DNA from: Candidatus Poribacteria bacterium | GTDB lineage: Bacteria; Poribacteria; WGA-4E; GCA-2687025 | Direction of reading: 5' to 3' | DNA length: 64,000 nucleotides | NCBI GenBank assembly: GCA_028818695.1 | Contig: JAPPNK010000030.1 | Span: 1-64,000 of the forward strand | Shown here: in pieces, positions 7,960 to 17,797 of the stretch | Numbering within the stretch: the first letter of the stretch is position 1 | How the letters are laid out: each line of letters begins with the position of its first letter | Notes under the pieces: model-generated | Told to the model about the DNA's origin: nothing | What the model saw: the letters and a program-made list of their open reading frames with translations, nothing else | The model's database searches: none | Program-made: the position numbers and the translations under genes

Positions 7960-10713
7960 ATGAGCCTGATCAAAACGCTCCGCCAATGGACGACGCGTCC
8001 GTTTCAAACCCCCAAAACCGCAAAGGGAATTTGCATGGTGTCCGCGCAGAAAAGAATCGCTTCGCCGCTTCACATGTTCGCGTTGATTGTCTGCCTCAAC
8101 TCTGTTCTCCTGATGAGCGCCGCCGCTCAAGTCGGCGATGGACCAGGCGTCGGGTCCGTCAGTGAGGACTATACCTTTGAAACGATTGATGTTCCAGGCG
8201 TGGATTTCCTATCGCTGACGGCAAGCAGCGACTTTGAAGATTACGCCGGCTACACGCTCAACGCCGACGGAAAAGAGGTCGCCTTCACGCTCATCGACGG
8301 CGTCTTCGAAACGTATGATTTTCCCGGCTCGCAGAGTACCCGTTTCTATGCGTTCGGCAACAACGGAAACGCCGCCGGCTACTACGTGGACAGCGAAGGC
8401 AGGAGCCGCGGCGTCGTCTTGGAGAACGGCGAGATGCGGACATACGACTTTCCAAACTCTGTCCAGACGGAAATATACGGCATCAGCGACGCGACGGGGG
8501 TCATGACCGGCAACTTCACAGACGCTTCCGGCGTTCGCCGCGGATTTACAGGAGGCACCGTCATTGAGTTCCCTGGGGCAACAGCGACATTCGTCGATTT
8601 TGTCAACTCTGAAGGCAATCTGTTCGCCAGCTACATCGACACAAACGGAGTATTTCAAGAATTTGCATACTCCTCTGACGGCAGGTACATCGCGTTCGAT
8701 CTCGCAAACGCAGAAAATCTCGAATTCTTTTATGTGCATGGTTATAACGATGCAAAGGTGAGGGTTGCCCGAGGCAAAGTGTTCGGCGATGTCGTGCGCA
8801 CTTACCTTGGCACATTTGTGGACGGTCTGCGTGAATTGAAGGTTCCGGACAGCGTCAGCACAGAAGGCTGGAACATCAATCAGGACGGCTCTGTTGTCGG
8901 GTACTACGACACATCCGATGGGCGCCGACACGGGTTCCACGCCAAACCCATTGAAGTTGTCGATGAACCCGTTTTCCAAGCCGCCGGCTTCAACTATACC
9001 TATGAGAATATCGATGTCCCGGGCGTCGATTATTTAGCGTTGACAGCGAGCAGCGACTTTGGGGATTACGCCGGCTACACGCGCAACGCCGACGGAAAAG
9101 AGGTCGCTTTCACGCTCATCGACGGCGTCTTCAAAACGTACGATTTTCCTGGGTCAAAGAACACATACTTTTACGCGCTCGGCAACAACGGAAACGCCGC
9201 CGGGTACTACGAGGATAGCGAGGGTCGCCACCGCGGCATCGTCTTAGAAAACGGCGCACTGCGGCAATACGATTTTCCCGGCTCCGTTGAAACGGAGATC
9301 TACGGCATCAGCGATGCAACGGGGAATCTGACGGGCAATTGGACAGACGCTTCCGGCGTACGCCGCGGGTTCACAGGGGACCTCGTCGTTGAGTTTCCGG
9401 GGGCAGTAGAAACATTCGCCGATTTCATCAATTCGTCAGGCGGTATGGTCGGCAGCTACGTAGACGAGGACGGAACCTACACGCCATACCTACGCGCTGG
9501 GGACGGCAGGTTTGTGTCTTTCAGCCTTCCAACCGAAGAAACGTACGAGTTCTTTTTTGTGCATGGTCAAACCGACACAAAGATTTCCGTTGCTCGAGGC
9601 AAAGTGGTCGGCGATGTCGTCCGAACCTATGTCGGTTCATTCCTTGGGGGGCTGCATGAATTGAAGGTTCCTGGCAGCGTTTCAACGGAAGGGTACAATA
9701 TCAATCAGGACGCTTCTGTCGTTGGGCACTATGTTTCAGCGGACGGACGCCGGCACGGCTTTATTGCTAGACTCGGTACCGAGGAAGAGAGCGACGCTTT
9801 CAGCAACGCCTACAGCGTCAGATTGACAAAGGGTCTCAACATGATCTCGGTACCGTTGAAGCCGTCAGTTCCGATGAACGCGAAGGCGCTCGCGGGGCTG
9901 GCAGGGTCCACAACCGTTATCAGGTTGGACAAGGCAAAACAGCGCTTCGTTGGATGGACGCCCGCCGCGCCGAACGACGGCTTCCCGATCGAGGGCGGCA
10001 AAGGGTATATTGTCAATGTCCCGACAGCGCGCCACTTTGCCTTCGTCGGCGCGGCATGGACAGACCCTGTCGACACAGCGCAGGGCGCGCCTCCCCTCTC
10101 CACGCAAAGTATCCAGGAAGCATGGGCGTTCGTTGTGAGCGGACATCTGGAAGGCAAGCGCGCGTTGGGCGGCTACAGGGTTGTCGTCCGCAACCGCAGA
10201 ACACACGAAACGATATCGGCGCCTGTACAAGAAGGTTACTTCGCCGCCGCGACGGCCGATCTATCGCGCCGAAGCGTTGTTGAAGTTGGAGACGCGATGG
10301 AGCTGCGCGTCGTCGGTCCAGACGGCAATGTTGAATCGCAGACCTACCGCTTTGAGGTAACTTCAGAGCATCTCGCAAATGCCGTTCTGCCCGTCAGGCT
10401 GTACGGCGTCGGCAAGCCCGTTCAGAATCGGCTGCTGCAAAATTACCCGAATCCGTTCAACCCTGAAACATGGATTCCGTACCAGCTCGCGGAAGGCAGC
10501 AACGTCTCGATTGAGATCTACGATGCGACGGGCAGGTTGATTCGTTCGCTCTCGCTCGGTTATCAATCCGCGGGCTTCTACAACAGCCGAGGCAGAGCCG
10601 CGTATTGGGACGGGCGCAACGCCATCGGAGAGCGCGTCGCCAGCGGCGTCTATTTTTACCAGTTGAAAACGCCGTCGTTCCGTCAGACGCGGCGGCTCTT
10701 GATTTTGAAATGA
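7960..10713 (+). CDS. Secreted repeat (HAF/propeller-like) protein with FlgD-like C-terminal sorting domain, copy 2
   Basis: 917 residues from the ATG at 7960 (ribosome site GAAAGGC); 7933 (ATGA overlap with copy 1) and 8035 are alternatives, and anything upstream of 7933 is only an overlap with copy 1. The signal peptide MFALIVCLNSVLLMSAAAQ matches copy 1. It carries two successive roughly 270-residue repeat domains, each opening with IDVPGVD..LTASSDF and closing with RRHGF, where copy 1 has one. The last 200 residues (SVPLKP onward to the NYPNPFNPETWIPYQL tail) nearly equal copy 1, with 197 identical bases at 7367-7563 and 10144-10340, indicating recent duplication or gene conversion. Probably exported and surface attached through the tail. 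Confidence 0.8.
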   Translation: MSLIKTLRQWTTRPFQTPKTAKGICMVSAQKRIASPLHMFALIVCLNSVLLMSAAAQVGDGPGVGSVSEDYTFETIDVPGVDFLSLTASSDFEDYAGYTLNADGKEVAFTLIDGVFETYDFPGSQSTRFYAFGNNGNAAGYYVDSEGRSRGVVLENGEMRTYDFPNSVQTEIYGISDATGVMTGNFTDASGVRRGFTGGTVIEFPGATATFVDFVNSEGNLFASYIDTNGVFQEFAYSSDGRYIAFDLANAENLEFFYVHGYNDAKVRVARGKVFGDVVRTYLGTFVDGLRELKVPDSVSTEGWNINQDGSVVGYYDTSDGRRHGFHAKPIEVVDEPVFQAAGFNYTYENIDVPGVDYLALTASSDFGDYAGYTRNADGKEVAFTLIDGVFKTYDFPGSKNTYFYALGNNGNAAGYYEDSEGRHRGIVLENGALRQYDFPGSVETEIYGISDATGNLTGNWTDASGVRRGFTGDLVVEFPGAVETFADFINSSGGMVGSYVDEDGTYTPYLRAGDGRFVSFSLPTEETYEFFFVHGQTDTKISVARGKVVGDVVRTYVGSFLGGLHELKVPGSVSTEGYNINQDASVVGHYVSADGRRHGFIARLGTEEESDAFSNAYSVRLTKGLNMISVPLKPSVPMNAKALAGLAGSTTVIRLDKAKQRFVGWTPAAPNDGFPIEGGKGYIVNVPTARHFAFVGAAWTDPVDTAQGAPPLSTQSIQEAWAFVVSGHLEGKRALGGYRVVVRNRRTHETISAPVQEGYFAAATADLSRRSVVEVGDAMELRVVGPDGNVESQTYRFEVTSEHLANAVLPVRLYGVGKPVQNRLLQNYPNPFNPETWIPYQLAEGSNVSIEIYDATGRLIRSLSLGYQSAGFYNSRGRAAYWDGRNAIGERVASGVYFYQLKTPSFRQTRRLLILK
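10144..10340 (+). repeat. 197-base exact direct repeat, right copy
   Basis: Right-hand partner of 7367-7563. Confidence 0.85.
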
Positions 10714-10728
10714 GGAACGGCGCCGGCA

Positions 10729-10770
10729 AATTTGATGTTGAACCAGAATGAGGTTTTAAACAAAGGATAA
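10729..10770 (+). pseudogene. Relic of a DUF1553 gene 3' end
   Basis: Read in frame this gives [13 protein letters not shown] and a stop, against [13 protein letters not shown] and a stop at the true end of the DUF1553 gene (5941-5982); 33 of 42 bases match by eye. It sits directly upstream of DUF1501, where the end of a DUF1553 gene would normally be. It suggests that the two propeller genes were inserted together with, or left behind, a duplicated gene tail. Confidence 0.55.
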
Positions 10771-10774
10771 GCGC

Positions 10775-12235
10775 ATGGACCCGATTCGAGAACACCGAAA
10801 ATTGATGACGCGGCGTCACTTCTTTGGGCAGACCGCCGTCAGCATCGGCGCGGCGGCTTTGTCGTCAATGCTTCCTCTTCAAGCGCAGGAGCCGACACGA
10901 AAGGGCGGGCTGCCCGGCATTCCGCACTTCGCCCCAAAGGCGAAACGAGCCATCTATCTGTTCATGGCGGGCGCCCCGGCGCAGATGGACCTTCTCGACT
11001 ACAAGCCTGAAATGGCGAAACATTACGACGAAGACCTGCCGGAATCGATACGCAAAGGACAGCGGCTCACGACGATGACCTCCGGGCAGAAGCGGTTTCC
11101 CGTCGCGCCGTCCATCTACCCGTTTCAGCAGTACGACAACGGCGGCGACGGCGCCTGGGTGAGCGATCTGCTTCCGTACACCGCCAAGATGGTCAAGGAC
11201 ATCGCCATCGTCCGTTCGATGCATACCGAAGCGATCAACCATGACCCGGCGATCACCTACATCACAACCGGGAATGAACGCCCCGGCAAGCCGAGCCTAG
11301 GGGCGTGGCTCAGCTACGGCCTCGGCAGCGAGAACGAAAATCTGCCCTCCTTCATCGTCATGACGCCTTCATGGACGGGGCGGCGGTCGGCGCAGGCGCT
11401 CTACCATCGGCTATGGGGCGCGGGCTTCCTGCCGTCTGAAATGCAGGGCGCGCTTCTCCGCAGCGAGGGCGACCCCGTTCTCTTTTTGTCCAACCCGGAA
11501 GGAGTCACCCCGACGGCGCGTAAAAAGATGCTGGACGCGCTCGTCAAACTGAACGAGCAGCATTACGAGCAGATCGGCGACCCTGAAACGCAGGCGCGCA
11601 TCGCCCAATACGAGATGGCGTTCCGAATGCAGTCGTCCGTCCCTGAGCTGATGGACATCTCCGACGAGCCTGACCATGTGTTTGAGCTGTACGGACCCGA
11701 TTCGCGCAAGCCTGGAACCTTCGCCTACAGCTGCATACTCGCGCGGCGCATGGCTGAAAAAGGCGTCCGATTCGTTCAAATGTTCCACCGCGGATGGGAC
11801 CAGCACGGCAACCTGACAGGCGACCTGCCGAAGCAGTGCAAGGACATTGATCAGCCGTCATGGGCTTTGGTCGAAGACCTGAAACAGCGCGGAATGCTGG
11901 AGGACACGCTCGTGCTGTGGGGCGGCGAATTTGGGCGCACCATTTATTGTCAAGGCGCTCTCTCGCGCGAAAACTACGGGCGCGACCACCATCCGCGCTG
12001 CTTCTCCATATGGGCGGCGGGCGGCGGAATACAGGGCGGCGTCGTGTACGGCGAAACGGACGACTACAGCTACAACGTCGTCAAAGACCCCGTCCATATA
12101 CGCGACCTGAACGCGACAATACTGAACCAGCTCGGCATTGACCATAAGCGGCTCACCTACCGATACCAAGGGCTTGACCATCGGCTCACGGGAGTGGAGG
12201 CGCCGGCGCGCGTCGTGCAAGAGATACTGGCGTAA
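10775..12235 (+). CDS. DUF1501 family protein (alkaline-phosphatase-like fold)
   Basis: 486 residues. The N-terminus carries a Tat-like signal, [18 protein letters not shown] (residues 12-29), suggesting export in folded form. The body shows DUF1501 hallmarks: [45 protein letters not shown], and [11 protein letters not shown] followed by [14 protein letters not shown]1501 belongs to the alkaline phosphatase/sulfatase superfamily and may be a hydrolase, with its substrate unknown. It is the usual partner of the DUF1549/DUF1553 protein encoded at 2404. The start ATG follows AAAGGATAAGCGC, nearly the same leader as at 5987. Thr synthase follows after eight bases, so they are co-transcribed. Confidence 0.9.
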   Translation: MDPIREHRKLMTRRHFFGQTAVSIGAAALSSMLPLQAQEPTRKGGLPGIPHFAPKAKRAIYLFMAGAPAQMDLLDYKPEMAKHYDEDLPESIRKGQRLTTMTSGQKRFPVAPSIYPFQQYDNGGDGAWVSDLLPYTAKMVKDIAIVRSMHTEAINHDPAITYITTGNERPGKPSLGAWLSYGLGSENENLPSFIVMTPSWTGRRSAQALYHRLWGAGFLPSEMQGALLRSEGDPVLFLSNPEGVTPTARKKMLDALVKLNEQHYEQIGDPETQARIAQYEMAFRMQSSVPELMDISDEPDHVFELYGPDSRKPGTFAYSCILARRMAEKGVRFVQMFHRGWDQHGNLTGDLPKQCKDIDQPSWALVEDLKQRGMLEDTLVLWGGEFGRTIYCQGALSRENYGRDHHPRCFSIWAAGGGIQGGVVYGETDDYSYNVVKDPVHIRDLNATILNQLGIDHKRLTYRYQGLDHRLTGVEAPARVVQEILA

Positions 12236-12243
12236 AACGGGGC

Positions 12244-13410
12244 ATGCGCAGCCGCCTGTCGCATCTGGAATGCGCCGCCTGCGGGCGTACGCTCAACGCG
12301 GACGCCCTGCAGACGCTCTGCCCTGAATGCGGTCTTGTCCTGTTCGCGCGGTACGACATGGCGTCGCTGCGGCGCGCGCATCGGGACGAGCTCTCCGCGC
12401 GGAAGGGGCGCATGTGGCGCTGGTTTGAAGCGCTGCCCGTCCTTGACCCGAACTGCGTCGTTTCGCTGGGCGAAGGCGCGACGCCGCTGCTCCACGCCGA
12501 GCGGATTGGCGAACGGATTGGCGCGCCGCGGCTTTTTACTAAGGACGAATCGGGCAACCCGACCGGCAGTTTCAAGGCGCGGGGGCTGTCCGTTGCCGTG
12601 TCAAAGGCGAAGGAGCTGGGCGCCCGCTCGCTGACGATACCGACCGCGGGGAACGCAGGCGGCGCCCTTGCGGCGTATGCGGCGCGCGCGGGCATCCCCG
12701 CCGATGTGTTCATGCCGATCGACGCGCCGATCACGATGCGCCGAGAAGCCGCCTACTACGGCGCCAGGCTCCATCTTGTCGAAGGCTCCATCGCCGACGC
12801 GGGTCAGGCGGCGCGAAAAGCCGCCGGCGAAACCGGCGCCTTTGATGTCTCCACGCTCAAAGAACCGTATCGAGTCGAAGGCAAAAAAACGATGGGCATC
12901 GAACTGGCGGAGCAGTTTGGATGGGAACTGCCGGACGCGGTCGTGTACCCCACAGGCGGCGGAACGGGAATCGTCGGCATGTGGAAAGCGTTTGAAGAGA
13001 TGGAAGCGCTGGGATGGATCGGCGCAAAGCGGCCGAAGATGATTGTCGTTCAGGCGGAAGGGTGCGCGCCCATCGTTCGCGCCTATGAAGAAGGCGAGCC
13101 GCGCGCCGACGCTTGGGAGAATCCGCAGACGAACGCGCCTGGGCTGCGCGTTCCCTCCGCTGTCGGCGATTTTTTGATCTTAAACGCCGTGCGGGAAAGC
13201 GGCGGATGCGCAGTCGCCGTTTCCGAAGAGGCGATCGCCGAGGCGGAGCAGGCGATGGGGCGGTATGAGGGCGTCTGCGCGGCTCCGGAAGGCGCGGCGG
13301 CGCTTGCCGGCTATCTTCAGCTGACGGACAATGGAGTCATTGAGCGGCGCGAAAGCGTCGTTGTCTTCAACACAGGCTCTGGATTGAAAATACCCGAACG
13401 GCTCAAATAA
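12244..13410 (+). CDS. thrC: Threonine synthase
   Basis: 388 residues. It converts O-phosphohomoserine to threonine, the last step of threonine synthesis, in the cytoplasm with pyridoxal phosphate. The N-terminus has a small zinc-ribbon-like knuckle (Cys10, Cys13, Cys26, Cys29) seen in class-I-like bacterial and archaeal threonine synthases. The cofactor lysine is Lys111 in NPTGSFKARG, and the phosphate loop is PTGGGTGIVG. Length fits the short (about 350-400 residue) form. It is eight bases downstream of DUF1501, an unusual neighbour for an amino-acid gene. Another PLP fold-type II enzyme (for example cysteate or diaminopropionate related) cannot be excluded. Confidence 0.88.
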   Translation: MRSRLSHLECAACGRTLNADALQTLCPECGLVLFARYDMASLRRAHRDELSARKGRMWRWFEALPVLDPNCVVSLGEGATPLLHAERIGERIGAPRLFTKDESGNPTGSFKARGLSVAVSKAKELGARSLTIPTAGNAGGALAAYAARAGIPADVFMPIDAPITMRREAAYYGARLHLVEGSIADAGQAARKAAGETGAFDVSTLKEPYRVEGKKTMGIELAEQFGWELPDAVVYPTGGGTGIVGMWKAFEEMEALGWIGAKRPKMIVVQAEGCAPIVRAYEEGEPRADAWENPQTNAPGLRVPSAVGDFLILNAVRESGGCAVAVSEEAIAEAEQAMGRYEGVCAAPEGAAALAGYLQLTDNGVIERRESVVVFNTGSGLKIPERLK

Positions 13411-13428
13411 GCGCAGAGGAGAAGAGGC

Positions 13429-13941
13429 ATGGGAGTGTCACTTAAGATAGGAAATTTAAGAATAAGCGGAAAAAAGCGCTCGATCAAATGGTCTGGGACG
13501 CTCGGCGTCGAGAGTCGCTACTCAAAAGTGACCATCGAACGCGCCAAAAACGGTTACAGCGGCTCAGCGACATTTAGATTCAAATATGCCGACAGGATCG
13601 AGAATATCGAAATTCGCGCGCCTTATCTTTCTGCGTTCGGCGGTCCCATCCGCGGAGACGTTCACCTTGAGCGCCATGACAGCGGCGGCGTCCGCATTTC
13701 CATGAAGGGCGCCATCGAGTCTGACAACGAAGAGGACGGCAAGAGGTTTCTTGAGCAGATGGTTCCAGAAGTGGAGGTTGACGGCAATGCCGCGGCGCTT
13801 CACCATGCGTTCGCCGATCTGGACGCGCTCCCTGAGCATATCCGTTCGGCGGGCATGGAGTATGAAGTGAGCGCGCCCGAAGATGTGGCGATCATACTCT
13901 CTGAAAAGATTCAGACTAAGGCAGACAGAAGCGCGGTCTGA
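13429..13941 (+). CDS. Unrecognised family, FGGPI domain protein 1
   Basis: 170 residues, no family recognised. The body contains IRAPYLSAFGGPIRG, HLERHDSGGVRISMKGAIES, FLEQMVPEVE and LPEHIRS, all also found in the protein at 31415-31912 and, more loosely, in the C-terminal half of the next gene. Beta-rich, without signal peptide or membrane segment, so probably cytoplasmic. A strong GAGGAG ribosome site supports the ATG at 13429. It sits 18 bases after thrC and may be the sixth gene of the operon. No catalytic motif is evident. Confidence 0.75.
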   Translation: MGVSLKIGNLRISGKKRSIKWSGTLGVESRYSKVTIERAKNGYSGSATFRFKYADRIENIEIRAPYLSAFGGPIRGDVHLERHDSGGVRISMKGAIESDNEEDGKRFLEQMVPEVEVDGNAAALHHAFADLDALPEHIRSAGMEYEVSAPEDVAIILSEKIQTKADRSAV

Positions 13942-14018
13942 TTGAAAGCAGGCATAGGAAAAGACCCAAACGGAACCAGAAAATGCGTTTCCATTTCAGC
14001 ATCGAGAGCGGGGGCAAC

Positions 14019-14771
14019 ATGGCGGAGCAATTCAGAAAAAAACGGCGAGAGATACTGATGAAGGTGTCCACCGGGCATTTGACGCCGGAGCAGGCGGATG
14101 AGGCGCTGCTTCTGCTTGAAGAGGAGCAGCTGCGGTCCAACGGCGAAACGGCGTATGTCGAAATGAGGCGCGAAATGCGCAACATGGAGCGGAAGGCGGA
14201 CAGGGCGAAAGAGCGGCTTGATGAGACGATGGAGTATATGGAAAATATCGAAGAGCGCATGGCGGCGTCCGAAGAATGGGTGAATCAAGCATCGAAAAGA
14301 ATGGACGAAGCCCAAGAAGCGGTCGAAGATGCGAAGCGAAAACTGGAGACCGCCGGCGCGGAGCATTTTTCAAAAACGACATATGAAAACACTGAAAAAG
14401 GTTGCCGAGGCGCGGCAGAGTATCTGTTCTCCAAGCCCGGCGGGGGCGTTGAAAAGATCGTTCTTCTCACGCCGTTTCTGTCTGCGTTCGGCGGTCCTGT
14501 CGACGGCAATGTGGCGGTGTCCCGCAAAGAAAGCGCCGCTGTCGGCATCTCCATGTACGGATTTTTTGAAGCGAACGATAGAGCGGCAGGTCGACGTTTT
14601 CAGAAAAAAATGCTTCCGAAAATCGCTATGTCCGGCACAACGGCGGCGGTCGAACATCCGCTCGCCGATCTGGAAGCGCTCCCAGACGGCATCGAATGCG
14701 TCGGCATCAACTTCGTCATCAACGCGCCGGCGCGGGTTGAGACGGAGCTTTCCGAGCGGCGGGAACTTTAG
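14019..14771 (+). CDS. SHOCT-like N-terminus, coiled coil, FGGPI domain protein 2
   Basis: 250 residues from the ATG at 14019 (GGGGG five bases upstream); ATG 13983 gives 12 more residues but has no nearby ribosome site. Residues 8-33 (REILMKVSTGHLTPEQADEA) look like the short helical SHOCT-like segment at the N-terminus of YvlB/LiaX-type proteins. A long acidic/basic coiled coil follows (about 35-115; MRREMRNMERKADRAKERLD). The C-terminal 130 residues carry LLTPFLSAFGGPVDG, a diverged form of the domain in 13429-13941. The arrangement recalls LiaX-like envelope-stress proteins, which is inference only. Its end overlaps the convergent fdhD gene by four bases. Confidence 0.7.
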   Translation: MAEQFRKKRREILMKVSTGHLTPEQADEALLLLEEEQLRSNGETAYVEMRREMRNMERKADRAKERLDETMEYMENIEERMAASEEWVNQASKRMDEAQEAVEDAKRKLETAGAEHFSKTTYENTEKGCRGAAEYLFSKPGGGVEKIVLLTPFLSAFGGPVDGNVAVSRKESAAVGISMYGFFEANDRAAGRRFQKKMLPKIAMSGTTAAVEHPLADLEALPDGIECVGINFVINAPARVETELSERREL

Positions 14772-15598
14772 CGTATCCGATCCTCGCCTGAGTAGATGTT
14801 GAAGCGGCCGCCGCGTAAAAAGCCGACCAGCGTCATGCCGAATTCCAGCGCGGCGTCCACCGCGAGCGTCGACGGCGCGCCCACCGCGGCGAGCAGCGGC
14901 AAGCCGGCGCGGACGCTCTTCTGCGCGATCTCAAAACCGGCGCGCCCGCTTGTCAACCCGACGCAGTCGGACAGCGGCGTCTCCCCGTCCAGAAAGCGGC
15001 GTCCAACCGCCTTGTCCACCGCGTTGTGCCGTCCGACATCCTCCCGCAGCGTCCGCAGCCTTCCCAAAAGATCGAACAGCCCGAACGCATGCAGCCCGCC
15101 TGTCTGTTCAAAAACGGACTGCGCCTTCCGCAGCGCCGCCGGCAGCGCGTTCAAAACGTCGGGGGAGACCGCCCAGCGCGTCTCTATCGGTCTCATGCGC
15201 TCGCGCAGATCGTCGATGGTCTGCCGTCCGCAGACGCCGCAGGCGGAGTTGGCGCCGCGCTGAAATCCGCCGCCCGACGGAAACCGCGCCCCCTCCGACA
15301 GCTCCACAACCGCCCGATTCGGACGCCTGTCTCTCGGCAGAGTCGGATCGGACGCATGCGCAATCGCGGCGATCTCCGCCGGCGATGAGACGACGCCTTC
15401 CGCAAAAAGCAAACCCGCCGCCAGCTCGGCGTCATGCCCAGGCGTCCGCATCGTCGTCAGATAGACAGCTTCCCGTCCGCCTTGACGCAGAACAATCTCA
15501 AACGGCTCCTCCGTTGCGATCCAGTCCTCCCGCGCCGAGCGCCGCCCGTCGACCCACTTGATCAGGTCGGTCGTTTCCGAGCGGAGGTCGCGCTTCAT
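14768..15598 (-). CDS. fdhD: Formate dehydrogenase accessory sulfurtransferase FdhD
   Basis: 276 residues. FdhD moves sulfur from a cysteine desulfurase to the molybdenum cofactor, needed for active formate dehydrogenases. Motifs: PHD-like [17 protein letters not shown] near residue 52, the sulfur-carrying loop [17 protein letters not shown], and [11 protein letters not shown]. Complete length for the family. It overlaps the upstream molybdopterin enzyme gene by four bases (ATGA-type), so the two are translationally coupled, matching its role as a dedicated maturation factor. Confidence 0.93.
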   Translation of the reverse strand: MKRDLRSETTDLIKWVDGRRSAREDWIATEEPFEIVLRQGGREAVYLTTMRTPGHDAELAAGLLFAEGVVSSPAEIAAIAHASDPTLPRDRRPNRAVVELSEGARFPSGGGFQRGANSACGVCGRQTIDDLRERMRPIETRWAVSPDVLNALPAALRKAQSVFEQTGGLHAFGLFDLLGRLRTLREDVGRHNAVDKAVGRRFLDGETPLSDCVGLTSGRAGFEIAQKSVRAGLPLLAAVGAPSTLAVDAALEFGMTLVGFLRGGRFNIYSGEDRIR

Positions 15599-17793
15599 CC
15601 GCCGGCGTCCAGCGGAACAATCTGAACGGTCGCGTTGTAGTCGGGGACGCCCGATTCAGGGTCGCCAACCTCGCGCGGCAACAGAACGTTGCATTCAGGC
15701 CAGTGCGCCTGCAGGTTGCGCGGCAGAATCGGCGCCGTCTTGACGCGGCTCCGCAGCTCCCCAAACTCGTTCTTGAGAAGGATCGGATCGCCGTCGTTCA
15801 GTCCGAGCGCGTCCGCGTCCTCCTTTGAGATCAGAACGTCATGGCGCGCCGCCCCCGTCAACGGGTCGATTTCCCGCTGCTTCATCGAGTTGAACTGCTT
15901 TCCGCGTCGCGAACTCAAAAAATAACGCCCCTCCGCCAGACTCTTCTCAGGCGTCTCCAAGACGGCGAACTGCGCCTTTCCGTTCGGCGTGTTGAACCGC
16001 TCCGCGCCAAGCCGTTCCCCGCCCCATTGAACGGCGTCCCCCTTCTTCGACAGCGTCTCAATTCCCGCATACGGCTCCACAACCCGCGCGATCTCCTCCC
16101 GTATCGCCTGCGCGCTCTCAAAATGAACAAGCCGCTTGCGTTCCGGAAAAGCGCTTTGCGCAATCAGCAGCGGTATCTCCCACTCCGACTTCGCCTCGCC
16201 GATCGTCTGCCCTGGGATATAGGGCGAAAAGTAGATGCGCCGCTCCGTGCTGGTCTCCGTTCCGCCGCCGTCCTGCTCATACCGCGTCTTGCCGGGCAGC
16301 AGGATGATTTCTTCGCTCGGCGGCGTCAGCATCTGTTTGGAAAGGACGATGTCCTGATGGATGCGCGTCGGAATTCGGGCAAGCCCCTGTTCAACATAGG
16401 CGGGGTCGGGCATCGTTTGTAAGAAATTGCCGCCGATGGAGTAGAGAAGGTCGATCTCGCCGCGCGCCGCCGCCGACAGCGTTTGAACCGCGTTCAACCC
16501 CTGCGCCAACGGCGGATCGAAGCCCCATATCTCCGCCAGCGCGCCCGCCTGCTCTTCGTTGATGGGGCGGTTCATCGCGTAGGCGTTTGGAACGGCGCCG
16601 ACTTCAGCCCCGCCCTGAACGCCGCTGTGGCCGCGTATCGGCACGAGACCGCACTTTTCGCGCCCGACAAAACCGCGGCTCAACGCAAGATTTGCAATCG
16701 CGCGCACATTGTCTGTCCCGTTGCGATGCTGCGTGATGCCCATGCTCCACACAAAGACAGCTGTCTCCGCCCTGCCGACCAGCTCTCCAAACCGCTCCAT
16801 GTCGGCGCGGGAGGCGCCGGATCCGCGCTCAAGACTCTCCCACGACTGCGACTCCACATGCGCGCGCGTCGCCTCGAACCCGTCTGTCCGCCGCGCGATG
16901 AAATCGGCGTCCTGCAGGTTTTCCGCCAAAACATACTTGAGCGCGCCCGTCAAAAAGGCGAGGTCGCCCCCCGTATGAACGCGGTAAAACGCGTCCGCCA
17001 TTTGGCTGCCCGCTAAGGCGCTTCCCGCCGACGACGGTATCCAGTAACGCTTGAACCCAGGCTCCTCATACGGGTTCACAACGACAACGCGCGTCCCTTT
17101 CTTTTTCGCCTCATGGATATATTTTAATGTGACGGGCTGATTGTTGGGCGTGTTGCTGCCGAAAAAGACGAGCAGGTCGGTTCCGATCCAGTCTCGATAG
17201 GAGCAGGTGGAGGCGGCGTATCCGAGCGCCGATTTGAGAGCGGCGGCGCTGGGCGCATGGCAGATGCGCGCCGAGGTGTCCACGTTGTTCGTACCGAGAA
17301 AGCGCGCCGCTTTCTGCGCGGCGTAGTAGGTCTCGTTCGTCAAGCCGCGCGATGTGAGATAGACCGCCAGCCGGCGCGGGTCCCGCTCAACCGCCGAGCG
17401 AACCGCCCGCCCCGCCCGCTCCAGCGCCTCTTCCCAAGAGACGCGGCGGAACCCCTGATCGCCCTTTTCCCGCACAAACGGGTACGGGATGCGCCCAAGA
17501 GCGCGCAGCTCCTTCCCGCTGAGACGCTCCAGCGCCTCCGCGTCTTTCAAAACATCCGGCTTGAAGGCGCCCTGCGTGTTCAATTTCAGCAGCTCCAGCC
17601 TCACCATGCAAAGGTGGATGCCGGGCAGAGTGAAATCGCGGACGCCGGTCGTTCCAAGGGCGCATCCGTCGCAGACGCCCTGCGTCAAAATGCGGCGGGC
17701 GTAGCCCCATCGTCCGCGGTTCTCCCACGCGACGCGCGCCATCTCGCGGAAATGTTTCGGCTTCTGTTGACCCAACCCAAAAGGAGCGCGCAT
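15595..17793 (-). CDS. FdhF/YdeP-family molybdopterin oxidoreductase
   Basis: 732 residues from the ATG at 17793, four bases after the upstream stop; an ATG at 17850 would add 19 residues but overlap the upstream gene. Soluble molybdopterin enzyme of the FdhF/YdeP group. CDGC plus a later HLC near the N-terminus could hold an iron-sulfur cluster. At the active-site position [11 protein letters not shown] has cysteine where E. coli FdhF has selenocysteine. Further motifs: [38 protein letters not shown], and a C-terminal molydopterin dinucleotide binding domain ([20 protein letters not shown]). With FdhD downstream, formate oxidation is the simplest role, but YdeP-like members can act on other substrates. 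Confidence 0.85.
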   Translation of the reverse strand: MRAPFGLGQQKPKHFREMARVAWENRGRWGYARRILTQGVCDGCALGTTGVRDFTLPGIHLCMVRLELLKLNTQGAFKPDVLKDAEALERLSGKELRALGRIPYPFVREKGDQGFRRVSWEEALERAGRAVRSAVERDPRRLAVYLTSRGLTNETYYAAQKAARFLGTNNVDTSARICHAPSAAALKSALGYAASTCSYRDWIGTDLLVFFGSNTPNNQPVTLKYIHEAKKKGTRVVVVNPYEEPGFKRYWIPSSAGSALAGSQMADAFYRVHTGGDLAFLTGALKYVLAENLQDADFIARRTDGFEATRAHVESQSWESLERGSGASRADMERFGELVGRAETAVFVWSMGITQHRNGTDNVRAIANLALSRGFVGREKCGLVPIRGHSGVQGGAEVGAVPNAYAMNRPINEEQAGALAEIWGFDPPLAQGLNAVQTLSAAARGEIDLLYSIGGNFLQTMPDPAYVEQGLARIPTRIHQDIVLSKQMLTPPSEEIILLPGKTRYEQDGGGTETSTERRIYFSPYIPGQTIGEAKSEWEIPLLIAQSAFPERKRLVHFESAQAIREEIARVVEPYAGIETLSKKGDAVQWGGERLGAERFNTPNGKAQFAVLETPEKSLAEGRYFLSSRRGKQFNSMKQREIDPLTGAARHDVLISKEDADALGLNDGDPILLKNEFGELRSRVKTAPILPRNLQAHWPECNVLLPREVGDPESGVPDYNATVQIVPLDAGG

Positions 17794-17797
17794 GCCG

